64,000 nt of DNA from Bin87 sp965221295. GTDB taxonomy: Bacteria; Chloroflexota; Dehalococcoidia; Lucifugimonadales; UBA3495. Both the position numbers and the translations under genes were made by a program. Under the pieces are notes generated by a model that made no database searches, had not been told where the DNA came from, and saw only the letters and a program-made list of their open reading frames with translations. Numbering within the stretch: the first letter of the stretch is position 1; every line of letters starts with the position of its first letter. Location: contig OZ244879.1 in the NCBI GenBank assembly GCA_965221295.1, positions 1,116,001 to 1,180,000 on the forward strand, in the 5' to 3' direction. This document shows, one piece after another, positions 53,071 to 63,525 of the stretch.

Positions 53071-53618
53071 ATGACCATTGCCAAGAAACTGCTCACCGCC
53101 GATGACTTGCTGGCCATGCCCGATGACGGGATGCGGCGTGAGCTCATCCGAGGAGAACTCATTGAAATGCCGCCAGCCAGCGACGACCACGGTTCTGTTG
53201 GACAGGAGCTTTCCTGGCGGATCGGGACGTTCATCCGGCAACGCCGGCTGGGTAGGGGCCGCATGGCTGGAACTGGATTTGAGCTGGCTTCGGATACCGT
53301 CCTCGCGCCTGACTACTGCTACATTTCCTACGAACGCATGGCGACTCGCCCGGCGGCCCGCGGCTACGCCAGAGTGGTTCCCGATCTGGTGGTGGAGGTC
53401 GTTTCTTCCGGCGACCGGCAATCATCGATTGATCGCAAGATACAGCTGTGGTTGGAGGCTGGGTCAGGCTGGTTTTGGTGGTCTATCCCGTGGCGCAGGA
53501 GGTACGCGCTCACCGGGAAGACGGTACGACGCAACGATTCGGGCCGGGCGATGCCCTGACCTGCGAGCCGGTATTGCAAGAGTTCGCCTGCCCCGTATCC
53601 GACATATTCGCCTACTGA
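53071..53618 (+). pseudogene. Uma2-family (DUF820) nuclease gene with a one-base frameshift
   Basis: The frame opens as a typical Uma2 PD-(D/E)xK-like protein: LLAMPDDGMRRELIRGELIEMPP, then APDYCYISYERM and VPDLVVEVVSSGDRQSSIDRKIQLWLEAG with the nuclease core Asp and Glu. At 53461-53463 the frame breaks. In the next frame the rest reads without interruption as VRLVLVVYPVAQEVRAHREDG to PVSDIFAY and stops at 53616-53618. The break lies in a GGG run and fits loss of one G. As given, the product is 163 residues with a foreign tail. Either a decayed gene or a sequencing error. Confidence 0.85.
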
Positions 53619-53972
53619 CCACGCCGCTGGAACCTGCCGCGCCGCAGCTTACTGACGGCAGGCGTTACGCAATCGAGACTGGGCGAGGAGCGCTAATATT
53701 GTCTAGCGCCGCTCGGAGCCCCTCCGGTCATCGGGCGTTGCGAGCAGCGATTACTCTGAACCCCGACGCGTCGGGCGGCGGTCCGTTGTCGCGTCCAACC
53801 AGATCGCCAAGCCTCAGGCGCGATGACATTGGAGGGGACTCTCGCTATGATGGATGCAGTATCGTCCGACAAGCGGACGCTGCCCGCGCGTCTGCGACGT
53901 TCAAAAGGTATAGACTGGACGGCGACTTGCGATGCTCGCCGCCACCAATAACTGACAACAGGAGCTACCCAG
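53619..53972 (+). other. Non-coding stretch upstream of the mutase gene
   Basis: About 350 bases. The part at about 53713-53760 (GGTCATCGGGCGTTGCGAGCAGCGATT) resembles an eroded copy of the palindromic element seen near 31.7 kb. No gene supported. Confidence 0.4.
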
Positions 53973-55661
<1,689 letters not shown>

Positions 55662-55706
55662 GCCGCTGGAACTTGGCCGGGTCGCAAGTTGGATTTGGAG
55701 GCAGCC

Positions 55707-56285
55707 ATGGTAAACGCAAAGCCGAAGGGCAAATTCACCTACGCCGACTATGCCGCCAAACCGGACCACGAAAAGTGGGAACTGATTGACGGAGTTTTGT
55801 ACCAAATGGCGGCTGGAGCAAGCGCGCGGCATCAAGAAGTGGGCGAGAACCTGGGCCAATTATTTGGAGACTATATCCGGCCTCGGCAGCTGGGACGGCT
55901 TTACCGTCCGAGGTTTGACTTGATATTACCCGGCGATACAACGGTTGAGCCAGACCTGTTATTTGTCAGCGCCGCTCGTCGCCACATCATCACGAGCCGA
56001 GCCTGCGAAGGGCCTCCGGATCTGGTGGTGGAAATCCTGTCGCCGTCCAATCCAAGCCACGATTTGGAACGCAAGCGGGAACTCTACGCCCGGCACGGCA
56101 TACCGGAGTATCTGATTCTCGACCCAAACGCCGAAATCGCTCGGCTCATGAGCGCGCCGTCCAGCTACGAAGGGCAAGGGATGTACGCCTCCACGGATCT
56201 GCGCCCCACGGGCAGCTTCCTGACCTTTGACGCGCTGCCCGGTTTGGTTATCGGGGTGGCAGACATTTTCGCCGACCCGTGGTGA
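55707..56285 (+). CDS. Uma2-family (DUF820) putative endonuclease
   Basis: An intact 192-residue relative of the frameshifted gene 2.6 kb upstream. It has FTYADYAAKPDHEKWELIDGVLYQM, the core acids in VEPDLLFVSAARR and GPPDLVVEILSPSNPSHDLERKRELYARHGIPEYLILDP, and a C-terminal GLVIGVADIF. The fold is that of PD-(D/E)xK nucleases; the biological role of the family, much expanded in Chloroflexota and cyanobacteria, is unknown. GGAGG six bases before the ATG at 55707 fixes the start. Confidence 0.88.
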   Translation: MVNAKPKGKFTYADYAAKPDHEKWELIDGVLYQMAAGASARHQEVGENLGQLFGDYIRPRQLGRLYRPRFDLILPGDTTVEPDLLFVSAARRHIITSRACEGPPDLVVEILSPSNPSHDLERKRELYARHGIPEYLILDPNAEIARLMSAPSSYEGQGMYASTDLRPTGSFLTFDALPGLVIGVADIFADPW

Positions 56286-56431
56286 TGACAAATAGCCGGC
56301 ACTACCCTTGCAAAAGAGACGTTGCACAGGCTGGAGATCCTGACGCTCTCATATTTGGCAAGGACGACCTGACTAAAGTCGAAGCGTTTGTTGAGGCGGT
56401 CTACGCCCAAATGGACAAAATCGGAGCGTAA
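56285..56431 (+). CDS. Possible 48-residue ORF overlapping the Uma2 stop
   Basis: An ATG inside the Uma2 stop (TGATG overlap) opens a 48-residue frame with plausible composition (DALIFGKDDLTKVEAFVEAV). There is no independent ribosome site; translation would have to be coupled. I recognise no family. It may be a small partner or a chance frame. Confidence 0.3.
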   Translation: MTNSRHYPCKRDVAQAGDPDALIFGKDDLTKVEAFVEAVYAQMDKIGA

Positions 56432-56449
56432 CCTAGCGGTGATCTCACG

Positions 56450-56752
56450 CTAGACACTGTTCAACAGATTCTGGTGAGCTGCACGGGCTTCATCGAAGAT
56501 CCGATCGGGTTGGCGCGTGTATTCGTCCCAAATCTCTGTCGTCAACCTTGCCGCGTGAGGTAACCCCCCGCTAGAGACTGACGGGTCCAGCGCGTCAAAA
56601 TTCGCAATGCGCATTACTATGGAATGTTCTGAGCGACGCATCGCATCCGACAGCCTTGCGATGTCTGGATGTTTCCGAAACGCACGACCATACTGTAGTT
56701 TCGCGTACAGTACGGCCAAATCCTGTTCGCGAGTCCATGGTTGGTCCGCCAT
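56450..56752 (-). CDS. Stand-alone domain otherwise found N-terminal to HNH nucleases
   Basis: A 100-residue protein with a strong ribosome site (GGAGGGAGG). The sequence WTREQDLAVLYAKLQYGRAFR, then HPDIARLSDAMRRSEHSIVMRIANFDALDPS and HAARLTTEIWDEY matches, as I remember it, the helical domain that precedes the HNH nuclease domain in a family of restriction-like enzymes (WTREE...LGRTPNSVAMKLGNFASLDP). Here no HNH part follows; the stop comes 20 residues later. It may be a remnant, or a DNA-binding protein in its own right. It is 78 bases downstream of the EF-G-like gene. Confidence 0.6.
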   Translation of the reverse strand: MADQPWTREQDLAVLYAKLQYGRAFRKHPDIARLSDAMRRSEHSIVMRIANFDALDPSVSSGGLPHAARLTTEIWDEYTRQPDRIFDEARAAHQNLLNSV

Positions 56753-56777
56753 CGGATCCTCCCTCCAATCTGTGAAT

Positions 56778-56800
56778 GGGGCGGGTTTGATGCCCGCCCC
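56778..56800 (-). terminator. Hairpin after the EF-G-like gene
   Basis: GGGGCGGG (56778-56785) and CCCGCCCC (56793-56800) form a perfect 8-bp stem with a 7-base loop 30 bases after the stop. The minus-strand flank is not U-rich, so read-through into the small downstream gene is possible. Confidence 0.55.
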
Positions 56801-56830
56801 TGCGTTTGTTGAGTGGGTGTAAGGACAGGC

Positions 56831-58858
56831 TTACGCGGTGGCTTCGGCCTTGGCCTGCTTGGCGGTATCGATCACGCGCTGCTCGATGTTCTGCGGCACC
56901 TGCTCGTAGTGGTCGAACTCGAAACGGTAGGAACCGCGTCCGCCGGTCATGGAGCGCAGGTCTTGCGAGTAGCGCTGCACTTCGGCCTGTGGAACCTCGG
57001 CTTCGATCATCGTGTAGCGTCCCTCTGGACTCATGCCGAGGATGCGCCCCCGCTTGCTGTTGAGGTCGCTGATGATGTCGCCGGTGTAGGTCTCCGGAAC
57101 GGTCACGTACAGTTTGACGATGGGTTCCAGCAGGACCGGGGCCGCCTTGGCCATGCCCTGACGCAAGGCTTGGCTGCCGGCAATCTCGAAAGCGATGGGC
57201 TTGCCGTCCACCGGGTGGGTGCTACCGTCGTAGATCACCGCTTTTAGGTCCACCACGGGGAACCCGGCCAGCACGCCCTCCCTCAGGGTGTTGACCACGC
57301 CCTTTTCCACCGCGGGAATCAACTCCCGCGGCACACGACCACCGACGACCTCGTTGCCGAACTCAAACCCCTCGTCTCGGGTTTTGGGCTCGATGCGTAG
57401 CAGCACGTGTCCGTACTGCCCGCTGCCACCGGTCTGTTTCTTGTGGCGGTACTCGGAGTTGGTGATCTGGGTAATGGTTTCGCGGTAGGGCACCACGGGC
57501 AGTTTGACGTTGAGGTTGGCTCCGAATTTCCGCGAGATGCGGTCCAACGCCACCTCGATCTGCACCTCCCCGAGGCCGGTCAGCAGGCTTTCGCTGGTCT
57601 CCGGGTTGCGGGTGAAACGCAGGCTGGGATCGTCTTCGACGATGCGGGCTAGGGACGTGGACATCTTGTCCAGGTCGGCCTGGGTCGCTGGCACCACCGC
57701 GAGGGAATAGAAACCGTGCGGGAATTCGATGCCGGGTAGGGTGACGCGATTGTCGGCGGCGCACAGGGTGTCGCCGGTCAGGGTGGAGTTCAGCTTGCCG
57801 ATGGCGCCGATGTCGCCGGCGGCGACTTCCGCCACGTTGTCCTGATTCTTGCCCTGGGGCAGGTACAGTTGACCCAACCGTTCGGACTCGCCGCGGTTGG
57901 TGTTGTACACCTCGCCGTTGGAATTGGCGACGCCGCGGAAGACGCGGAACATGGAAAGTTTGCCCACGAACGGGTCTGAGGTGGTTTTGAACACCAGGGC
58001 GGCCAGCGGGCCGGAGGCGTCTGGAGCGATGTCGTCGTCCCCTGATGTGGCGGGCAGATCGGCTGGCGAAGGCAGGAAATCCAGCATCACCTTGACCAGT
58101 TCTTCGACGCCAAGATTCTGGGTGGCTGAGCAGACCAGGATGGGCGTCAGGTCTCCGTTGCGTATGGCCTCGCGGGCTCCTGCGGTCACCTCGGCGGCCG
58201 TGATTTCCTCACCCTCAAGGTACTTGTCGGCCAGGGCGTCGTCGGATTCGGCGACGGCTTCGATGAGGCGTTCGCGGGCGGCGTTGAAGTCGCCGATGAC
58301 GCCCGCGGGTATATCGGATGGAGGATCAATGACGCTGACCAATCCCGCGAAATCCAGGGCCTCTCCGATGGGCAATTGGAAGGGAACGCACTGGTTGCCG
58401 AAGACGCTCTGAAGTTCCTGGACGTTGCGCTCAAAGTTGGCGTTCTCGCGGTCCATTTTGTTCAGCACGATGGCGATGGGCAGGTTGCGCCCCCGGGCCA
58501 AATCCCACGCGCGTTCGGTTCCTACGTCCACGCCCGACGGAGCCGCCACGAGGATCATGGCGGATTCAACCACCCGCAGGGCGGTGATTGCCTCGCCCAG
58601 GAACTCGTCGTAACCCGGCGTGTCCAGGAGGTTGATCTTGGTGTCGCCCTCGGTGAAGCGGAGCAGGCTGGTCTGAACGCTGGCGGATCGCCGGTTTTCC
58701 TCCGGCTCGTAGTCGGAGACGGTATTGCCGTCTTCCACCCGGCCGATGCGGTTGATCACCTTGGCGTTGAACAGCATGGTTTCGGCAAGGGAGGTCTTGC
58801 CGGCGCCGCTGTGAGACAGCAGGGCGACGTTTCTGATGGTACTGGCGGATACAGCCAT
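56831..58858 (-). CDS. Elongation factor G-like GTPase (EF-G2 type)
   Basis: A 675-residue five-domain translational GTPase. The P-loop is SHSGAGKTSLAE (about 15-26) instead of AHIDAGKTTTTE of canonical EF-G, and the switch I RGITI motif is replaced by NRRSASVQTS, both typical of the EF-G2/FusA2 paralogue group. DTPGYDEF (G3) and NKMDRENA (G4) are intact, and domains III to V are recognisable (GLGEVQIEVALDRI; GSGQYGHVLLRIEP). FusA2 proteins lack full translocase activity in studied cases. The gene is not next to rpsL, rpsG or tuf, so a canonical fusA should lie elsewhere. Confidence 0.88.
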   Translation of the reverse strand: MAVSASTIRNVALLSHSGAGKTSLAETMLFNAKVINRIGRVEDGNTVSDYEPEENRRSASVQTSLLRFTEGDTKINLLDTPGYDEFLGEAITALRVVESAMILVAAPSGVDVGTERAWDLARGRNLPIAIVLNKMDRENANFERNVQELQSVFGNQCVPFQLPIGEALDFAGLVSVIDPPSDIPAGVIGDFNAARERLIEAVAESDDALADKYLEGEEITAAEVTAGAREAIRNGDLTPILVCSATQNLGVEELVKVMLDFLPSPADLPATSGDDDIAPDASGPLAALVFKTTSDPFVGKLSMFRVFRGVANSNGEVYNTNRGESERLGQLYLPQGKNQDNVAEVAAGDIGAIGKLNSTLTGDTLCAADNRVTLPGIEFPHGFYSLAVVPATQADLDKMSTSLARIVEDDPSLRFTRNPETSESLLTGLGEVQIEVALDRISRKFGANLNVKLPVVPYRETITQITNSEYRHKKQTGGSGQYGHVLLRIEPKTRDEGFEFGNEVVGGRVPRELIPAVEKGVVNTLREGVLAGFPVVDLKAVIYDGSTHPVDGKPIAFEIAGSQALRQGMAKAAPVLLEPIVKLYVTVPETYTGDIISDLNSKRGRILGMSPEGRYTMIEAEVPQAEVQRYSQDLRSMTGGRGSYRFEFDHYEQVPQNIEQRVIDTAKQAKAEATA

Positions 58859-59051
58859 GGTGATTACCCCTCAACGGTTCATTTTGGTTGATGCTTCCGA
58901 TTTTAGCGAAACTGCGCTATCGGTTGCAACTGAGGCGCCGATTGGTTACAATCGGATGCCAGCGACCGGCAGCGAGCCGCTCCTTCAGCGACTCCCCCCA
59001 GGGGCCGGCCGCTCCTTTCATGTCCATGCGGGTTTGGCTGGGCGGGTTTGG

Positions 59052-59543
59052 CTATAGCGGAAGCCTGTTAGAGCCCGCGGGCGGGTAGCCTGGATCAGCG
59101 GGCAAGTTGTCCCCCCGAGCCGCGGCGGTGGCCAGCGAGTCGCACCGTTCGTTGTTCCGATTGCCGCTGTGCCCGCGAACCCACCGGAATTCGGCATTGT
59201 GGCGCTGAAGCAGGTCCAGCAGGCGCTCCCAGAGGTCGGGGTTCACCGCCGCCTGGCTTTTGTTGCGCATCCAACCATTTTTTCGCCAGCGAGCCGCCCA
59301 ACCCTTGCTCACGGCGTCAACCACGTAGCTGGAATCGGAATAGAGGATTACGTCGCAAGGGTGTTTGAGCGCCTCCAGAGCGATGATGGCAGCCAGCAAC
59401 TCCATGCGGTTGTTGGTGGTGAGGGCGAATCCGCCCGAGAGTTCTTGGCGGTGGCCGTCGTAGTCCAAGATCACGCCGTACCCACCCGGTCCGGGGTTGC
59501 CGATGCAGGCGCCGTCGGTATGTATGGTGACGTGGGTTCTCAT
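59052..59543 (-). CDS. rnhA: Ribonuclease HI
   Basis: Cleaves RNA in RNA-DNA hybrids. The 163 residues have all four catalytic acids, Asp10 (TDGACIGNPGPGGYG), Glu48 (NNRMELLA), Asp70 (YSDSSYV) and Asp135 (NERCDSLA), and the His125 in VRGHSGNRNN. The basic protrusion KGWAARWRKNGWMRNK is present, so it is the E. coli-like form. It ends with a short Pro-rich tail. The next gene upstream lies six bases away on the same strand. Confidence 0.95.
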   Translation of the reverse strand: MRTHVTIHTDGACIGNPGPGGYGVILDYDGHRQELSGGFALTTNNRMELLAAIIALEALKHPCDVILYSDSSYVVDAVSKGWAARWRKNGWMRNKSQAAVNPDLWERLLDLLQRHNAEFRWVRGHSGNRNNERCDSLATAAARGDNLPADPGYPPAGSNRLPL

Positions 59544-59549
59544 GGGCGG

Positions 59550-60203
59550 CTATGCGACCGGATGGGCGGCGACGCGCTCCATGATAGTGCGGGTGAGGCC
59601 GACGCACTGGTGGCGAACTTTCGCCGTCCATTCGTCCTGTACCGCCGCCTTCCAAGCGTCGGAGTCGATCACCGACGGGCTGGCGACGCGGTACATGGCC
59701 GCGTACTTTTGGATGCCATCCAGGTTGCTGGTCTCGACCCGATAGCGTCGGGCGCCCACCACGCCATCAACCTGGCACAGCCCCGGGAGGTGAACGCCGT
59801 CGTAGAGGCGGTTGAATTCGTCTTCGGCCTCGGCGGGGATGTCCGTTTGGACGATGAACAGGTAACCGGCGTCGCTGTCAACGTCGCCGGCGTCGGCGAT
59901 GCGTCGTAGGATGGTGTGGGTTCGGTTGGTGGCGTGGGGACGGATCTTGGTGGCCCAGTCTCCTTTTTCACTCTCGGCCTGCCAGCCGGAGGAACTGGGG
60001 ACGGCCGGGTCGTCGATGCCATAGAGCGCGGCGTAACGAGCGAACCTGGGCGCGTTGGTGGACTGCAGCAGGAATCGGTCGCAGGAATGCACGCCGGGAG
60101 CGTTGCAGATGTACTTGGCGTGCTCGGTATCGTAAACGCGGTTGAAATCGGCCTCATGCTCAGCGGGAATGTCCATCTGGACCAAGTAAGCGAAGTCGGG
60201 CAT
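59550..60203 (-). CDS. Duplicated ferredoxin-like-fold protein (DUF4286-like)
   Basis: A 217-residue protein made of two homologous halves. Each begins with a strand-plus-helix unit, YLVQMDIPAEHEADFNRVYDTEH (about 6-28) and FIVQTDIPAEAEDEFNRLYDGVH (about 115-137), and continues with RFLLQST/RYRVETS and ARYAALYGI/QKYAAMYRV. Such repeats usually give a dimeric alpha-beta barrel within one chain, as in EthD/DUF4286 proteins. No catalytic motif is evident. It probably shares an operon with rnhA and the CMD-family gene. Confidence 0.7.
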   Translation of the reverse strand: MPDFAYLVQMDIPAEHEADFNRVYDTEHAKYICNAPGVHSCDRFLLQSTNAPRFARYAALYGIDDPAVPSSSGWQAESEKGDWATKIRPHATNRTHTILRRIADAGDVDSDAGYLFIVQTDIPAEAEDEFNRLYDGVHLPGLCQVDGVVGARRYRVETSNLDGIQKYAAMYRVASPSVIDSDAWKAAVQDEWTAKVRHQCVGLTRTIMERVAAHPVA

Positions 60204-60233
60204 TTTGGGAACCTCCTTTGGGGGCGAGCAGGC

Positions 60234-60782
60234 TCAGTAGGTTAGCGCGTCGGGAGTTCCTTCGGGAAGTTCGACTTGAAGGGCCTGCAGCGAGTGCGCG
60301 AGTCCATGGTAGTAGGCGACCACGACCAGCAGGTCCACAATGCTGGCGTCGCCGATTAACCGGCGCAGCGCCTCAAACGTGGCGTCCGATACTCGGTGCT
60401 GCCTCAGCAGTTCGATAACGAAACCTGACACCACGGCGTCATCGCCCGACAGGCCGGCTGGCGCTCGGTACTCGTGGATGGCGGCGATGTCGGCGTCGGA
60501 GAGTCCCGCGTTGCGGGCGGCGGGCTGGTTGACCGTCCAGACGTACTGGCCGCAGGCTTCCCGGGCGGCGGTGAGGATCGCGACCGCCTTGACCCGGGGC
60601 GGCAGTGGAGTCTCAAAACGGGCGTAACCGCCGAGGTGGGCGAAATTGCTGGCCGCCTGGGGGTTGTTGAGGAGCGCCGCGTAATTGCGCTGAACTCCGC
60701 CCCGGGAGGTTTCGATCTCATCCCAAACCGCCTGTCCGGCGGCGTCCATGTTGTCTCTGGTGGCGAAGGGTACACGGGCCAT
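60234..60782 (-). CDS. Carboxymuconolactone decarboxylase (CMD) family protein
   Basis: A 182-residue all-helical protein of the CMD/AhpD fold. The helix pattern and the segment AVAILTAAREACGQYVWTVNQPAARNAGLSDADIAAI (about 67-103) are typical; the usual CxxC of AhpD is reduced to one Cys (EACGQYVW), so peroxidase chemistry is unlikely. AAGGAG lies at the right distance from the ATG at 60782. Function is not defined; relatives act in aromatic-acid degradation. Confidence 0.85.
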   Translation of the reverse strand: MARVPFATRDNMDAAGQAVWDEIETSRGGVQRNYAALLNNPQAASNFAHLGGYARFETPLPPRVKAVAILTAAREACGQYVWTVNQPAARNAGLSDADIAAIHEYRAPAGLSGDDAVVSGFVIELLRQHRVSDATFEALRRLIGDASIVDLLVVVAYYHGLAHSLQALQVELPEGTPDALTY

Positions 60783-60928
60783 GGTTTTGGTGACTCCTTG
60801 TGAACGCGGGCTAGCGTGGGCGTGGTTCAAATGTGGAATGAACCGGCCCGACGTGGGCGCTTCCGATATGGATACCGGCGACGGTGTGAAACCGCCGCCG
60901 GCCAACGGGCTTCGATACGGGTGAGGGA

Positions 60929-63193
60929 TCAGTTGCCGTTTCGCTCCCAGAGCTCTTCCAGGATGGCGCCGGGGGACATGGGCAGGTTTTCCATTCGCAC
61001 GCCGATGGCGTCGTGAATGGCGTTGGCCACGGCGGCCATGGGGGGAACTATGGGCACCTCGCCGACGCCGCGCACCCCGTACGGATGGCCCGGATTGGCC
61101 TTTTCCACGATGATGGTATCGATCATGGGCAGGTCCAGGGAGGTGGGCATCCGGTAGTCCAGGAAGCTGGAGTTCACCATGTCGCCCGAATCGTTCATGA
61201 AGTACTCTTCGTTCAAAGCCCAGCCGATGCCCTGCACGGCGCCGCCCTGCATCTGCCCCTCGACGTAGCTGGGGTGGATGGCCTTGCCGGCGTCCTGGAC
61301 GGCAGTGTACCGCAAGATGTCGACCTTGCCGGTTTCGGGGTCAACCTCCACATCCACCAGGTGGGCGCCGAAAGCTCCGCCCACTCCGCCGGGGTTGACG
61401 CTGACCTGGGAGGAGATGGGACCGCCGGTGCGGGCCAACTGTCCGGCCAATTCCTTGAAGGACATCTGCAGGTCTTCATCGGAGTTGTGCTTGAAGATGC
61501 CGTCGGCCAGATCGATCTCGGCAGGTTCCTTTTCCCAGATCTGGGCGACGCGCTCGATCATCTGCCGTTTGACGTCCTGGGCGCAATCGTAGGCGGCCCA
61601 ACCCGTGGCGAAAGTGGTGCGACTGCCGCCGGTGAGGAACGTGTAGCCCACCGAGTCAGTGTCGGCCACCTGGGGTCGCACGTCTTCGGCGGGAATGCCC
61701 AGAACCTCGGCGGCCTGCATGCTCAACGAGGCGCGAGTTCCGCCGATGTCGGTGGAGCCTTCCACCAGGCCGATGGTGCCGTCGGCGTTGACGCTGATGC
61801 TGGCGCTGGAGGCCATCCCCACGTTGAACCAGAACCCCGATGCGACGCCACGTCCCCGGTTGCGCCCCGACAGTTCTGACTTGTAGTGGTCGGAGTCCCG
61901 GGCGGCTTCCAGACACTCCACGTTGCCGATGACCGGGAATTCTGGGCCATCAACGCGGCGGGTGCCCTCCTTGCTGGCGTTCTTCAGGCGGAAGGCCAGA
62001 GGATCCATGCCGCACTTGCGGGCCAGTTCGTCGACGATCTGCTCGCCGCCAAACGCGGAGATGGGAGCTCCGGGCGCGCGGTAAGCGAATGAGCGGGGTT
62101 TGTTGGTGACTACGTCGTAACCCTCCACCCGCTGGTTGGCGATGTCGTAGGGAGCGAATACGCACTGGGCGCCGGCGGTAACCGGAGAAGAGCCGGGAAA
62201 TGCGCCGGCTTCGTAGCACAGAACGGCGTCGGCGGCTACCAACGTACCGTCATTCTTGGCGCCCATCTTGACCTTGAACCAGGCTCCCGACGTGGGGCCG
62301 GTGGCCTCGAAGGTTTCGGTGCGGGACATCTGCATCTTGACTGGGCGGCCGGTCTTCCTGGACAACAGCGCGGCCACGGGTTCCAGATACAGCGGAATTT
62401 TGCCGCCGAAACCGCCGCCGATCTCCATGGGGACCACGGTGATCTGGGAAACTGGGACCTCCAGGATGCCGGCGAGGGCGTCGCGGGCCGTGAACGCGCC
62501 CTGGGTGCTGGTCCAGACGGTCAGGTGGCCGTCCGCGTTCCAGAGGGCGGAGGCGTTCTGCGGTTCGATGTAGCCCTGGTGCACCGTTCGAGTGTTGAAT
62601 TCGCGTTCGACCACGTGATCGGCCTGCGCGAAGCCCTGGTCCACGTCGCCCTGTTCGTAGCGGAACCTATTGGAGATGTTGCTGTGCTTGTCGGTTTCTT
62701 CGCCGAACTCGGTGGTGGTCAGGTCTTCGTGCAGCAGCGCGGCGTCGTCTTTCATGGCGTCGAGCACGTTGGAACTGGCCGGCAGAACCTCGTAGTCGAC
62801 CTTGATCAACGCGGCGGCCTCCTCTGCGATGTGAGGCGAATCGGCGGCGACGCCGGCGATGGGGTGGCCGCGGAACAGCGCCTTGGCGCCGGCTAGGATG
62901 TTGTCGCTGGCGGCGCGAGCCGACAACGCGGGGTTATCCTTGGCGGCGATGGGCAGGTCGGCGCCAGTTACCACGCCGCGCACGCCGGGCAGCGCCTCGG
63001 CGGCCGACGTGTCGATGGACTTGATGCGAGCATGGGCGTGAGGGCTGCGCAAAACCTTGCCGTACAGCATCCCAGACATTTCAAAGTCGGCGCCGTACTT
63101 GGCCCGGCCAGTTACCTTGTCGGTTCCGTCATGGCGGATTGGCCGCGTACCGACGACCTTGTAGTTGGTATTGGAGAGTACGATGTTCGCCAT
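60929..63193 (-). CDS. Xanthine-dehydrogenase-family molybdenum-binding subunit
   Basis: Large catalytic subunit of a molybdenum hydroxylase (CO-dehydrogenase/xanthine dehydrogenase group) of 754 residues. Seen: RHDGTDKVTGRAKYGADF and YGKVLRSPHAHARIKSID at the N-terminus, the cofactor segments GGGFGGKIPLYLEPVAALLSRKTGRPVK (about 250) and GVRGVGEVPIVPPMAAVANAI with the catalytic Glu (about 727). GAGG precedes the ATG at 63193. The FAD and 2Fe-2S subunits are not adjacent. The substrate is unknown; these enzymes hydroxylate N-heterocycles, aldehydes or CO. Confidence 0.93.
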   Translation of the reverse strand: MANIVLSNTNYKVVGTRPIRHDGTDKVTGRAKYGADFEMSGMLYGKVLRSPHAHARIKSIDTSAAEALPGVRGVVTGADLPIAAKDNPALSARAASDNILAGAKALFRGHPIAGVAADSPHIAEEAAALIKVDYEVLPASSNVLDAMKDDAALLHEDLTTTEFGEETDKHSNISNRFRYEQGDVDQGFAQADHVVEREFNTRTVHQGYIEPQNASALWNADGHLTVWTSTQGAFTARDALAGILEVPVSQITVVPMEIGGGFGGKIPLYLEPVAALLSRKTGRPVKMQMSRTETFEATGPTSGAWFKVKMGAKNDGTLVAADAVLCYEAGAFPGSSPVTAGAQCVFAPYDIANQRVEGYDVVTNKPRSFAYRAPGAPISAFGGEQIVDELARKCGMDPLAFRLKNASKEGTRRVDGPEFPVIGNVECLEAARDSDHYKSELSGRNRGRGVASGFWFNVGMASSASISVNADGTIGLVEGSTDIGGTRASLSMQAAEVLGIPAEDVRPQVADTDSVGYTFLTGGSRTTFATGWAAYDCAQDVKRQMIERVAQIWEKEPAEIDLADGIFKHNSDEDLQMSFKELAGQLARTGGPISSQVSVNPGGVGGAFGAHLVDVEVDPETGKVDILRYTAVQDAGKAIHPSYVEGQMQGGAVQGIGWALNEEYFMNDSGDMVNSSFLDYRMPTSLDLPMIDTIIVEKANPGHPYGVRGVGEVPIVPPMAAVANAIHDAIGVRMENLPMSPGAILEELWERNGN

Positions 63194-63525
63194 TCGGCAC
63201 CTCGCTATAAGTTGGAATCGATCGGGCGCATCGAAAAGGATGCGTTGGATGTTCATGGCGTGCTACAAGCGCTGAGCGAATTCTAGCATAGCGCGGCGCA
63301 GTATCCCAACCCCTGAGTTCGCCGGCCGCTGGGCTTGCAAAATGTTGCCACGCTTCAACCGTAGCGAAGCGCGGCGTTAACGAAGCGCGGCAATCTGGTT
63401 GACCGCAACTGGAAGTTCGGCGAACGCCAGCCAACGGGTTCCCACATCCCAAATTAGGGCGAACAATGGCCGGGTGATGGGTAGCCCCGGGCGTCATGTG
63501 GTTGGGTGGTTTCCGACGTTCTGGT
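63194..63525 (+). other. Intergenic stretch with a degraded repeat
   Basis: About 330 bases. GTAGCGAAGCGCGG and TAACGAAGCGCGGCAATCTGG (63360-63398) recall the AGCGACGCGGCAATCTCG part of the palindromic element near 31.7 kb, in a shortened and partly duplicated form. No gene supported. Confidence 0.45.
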
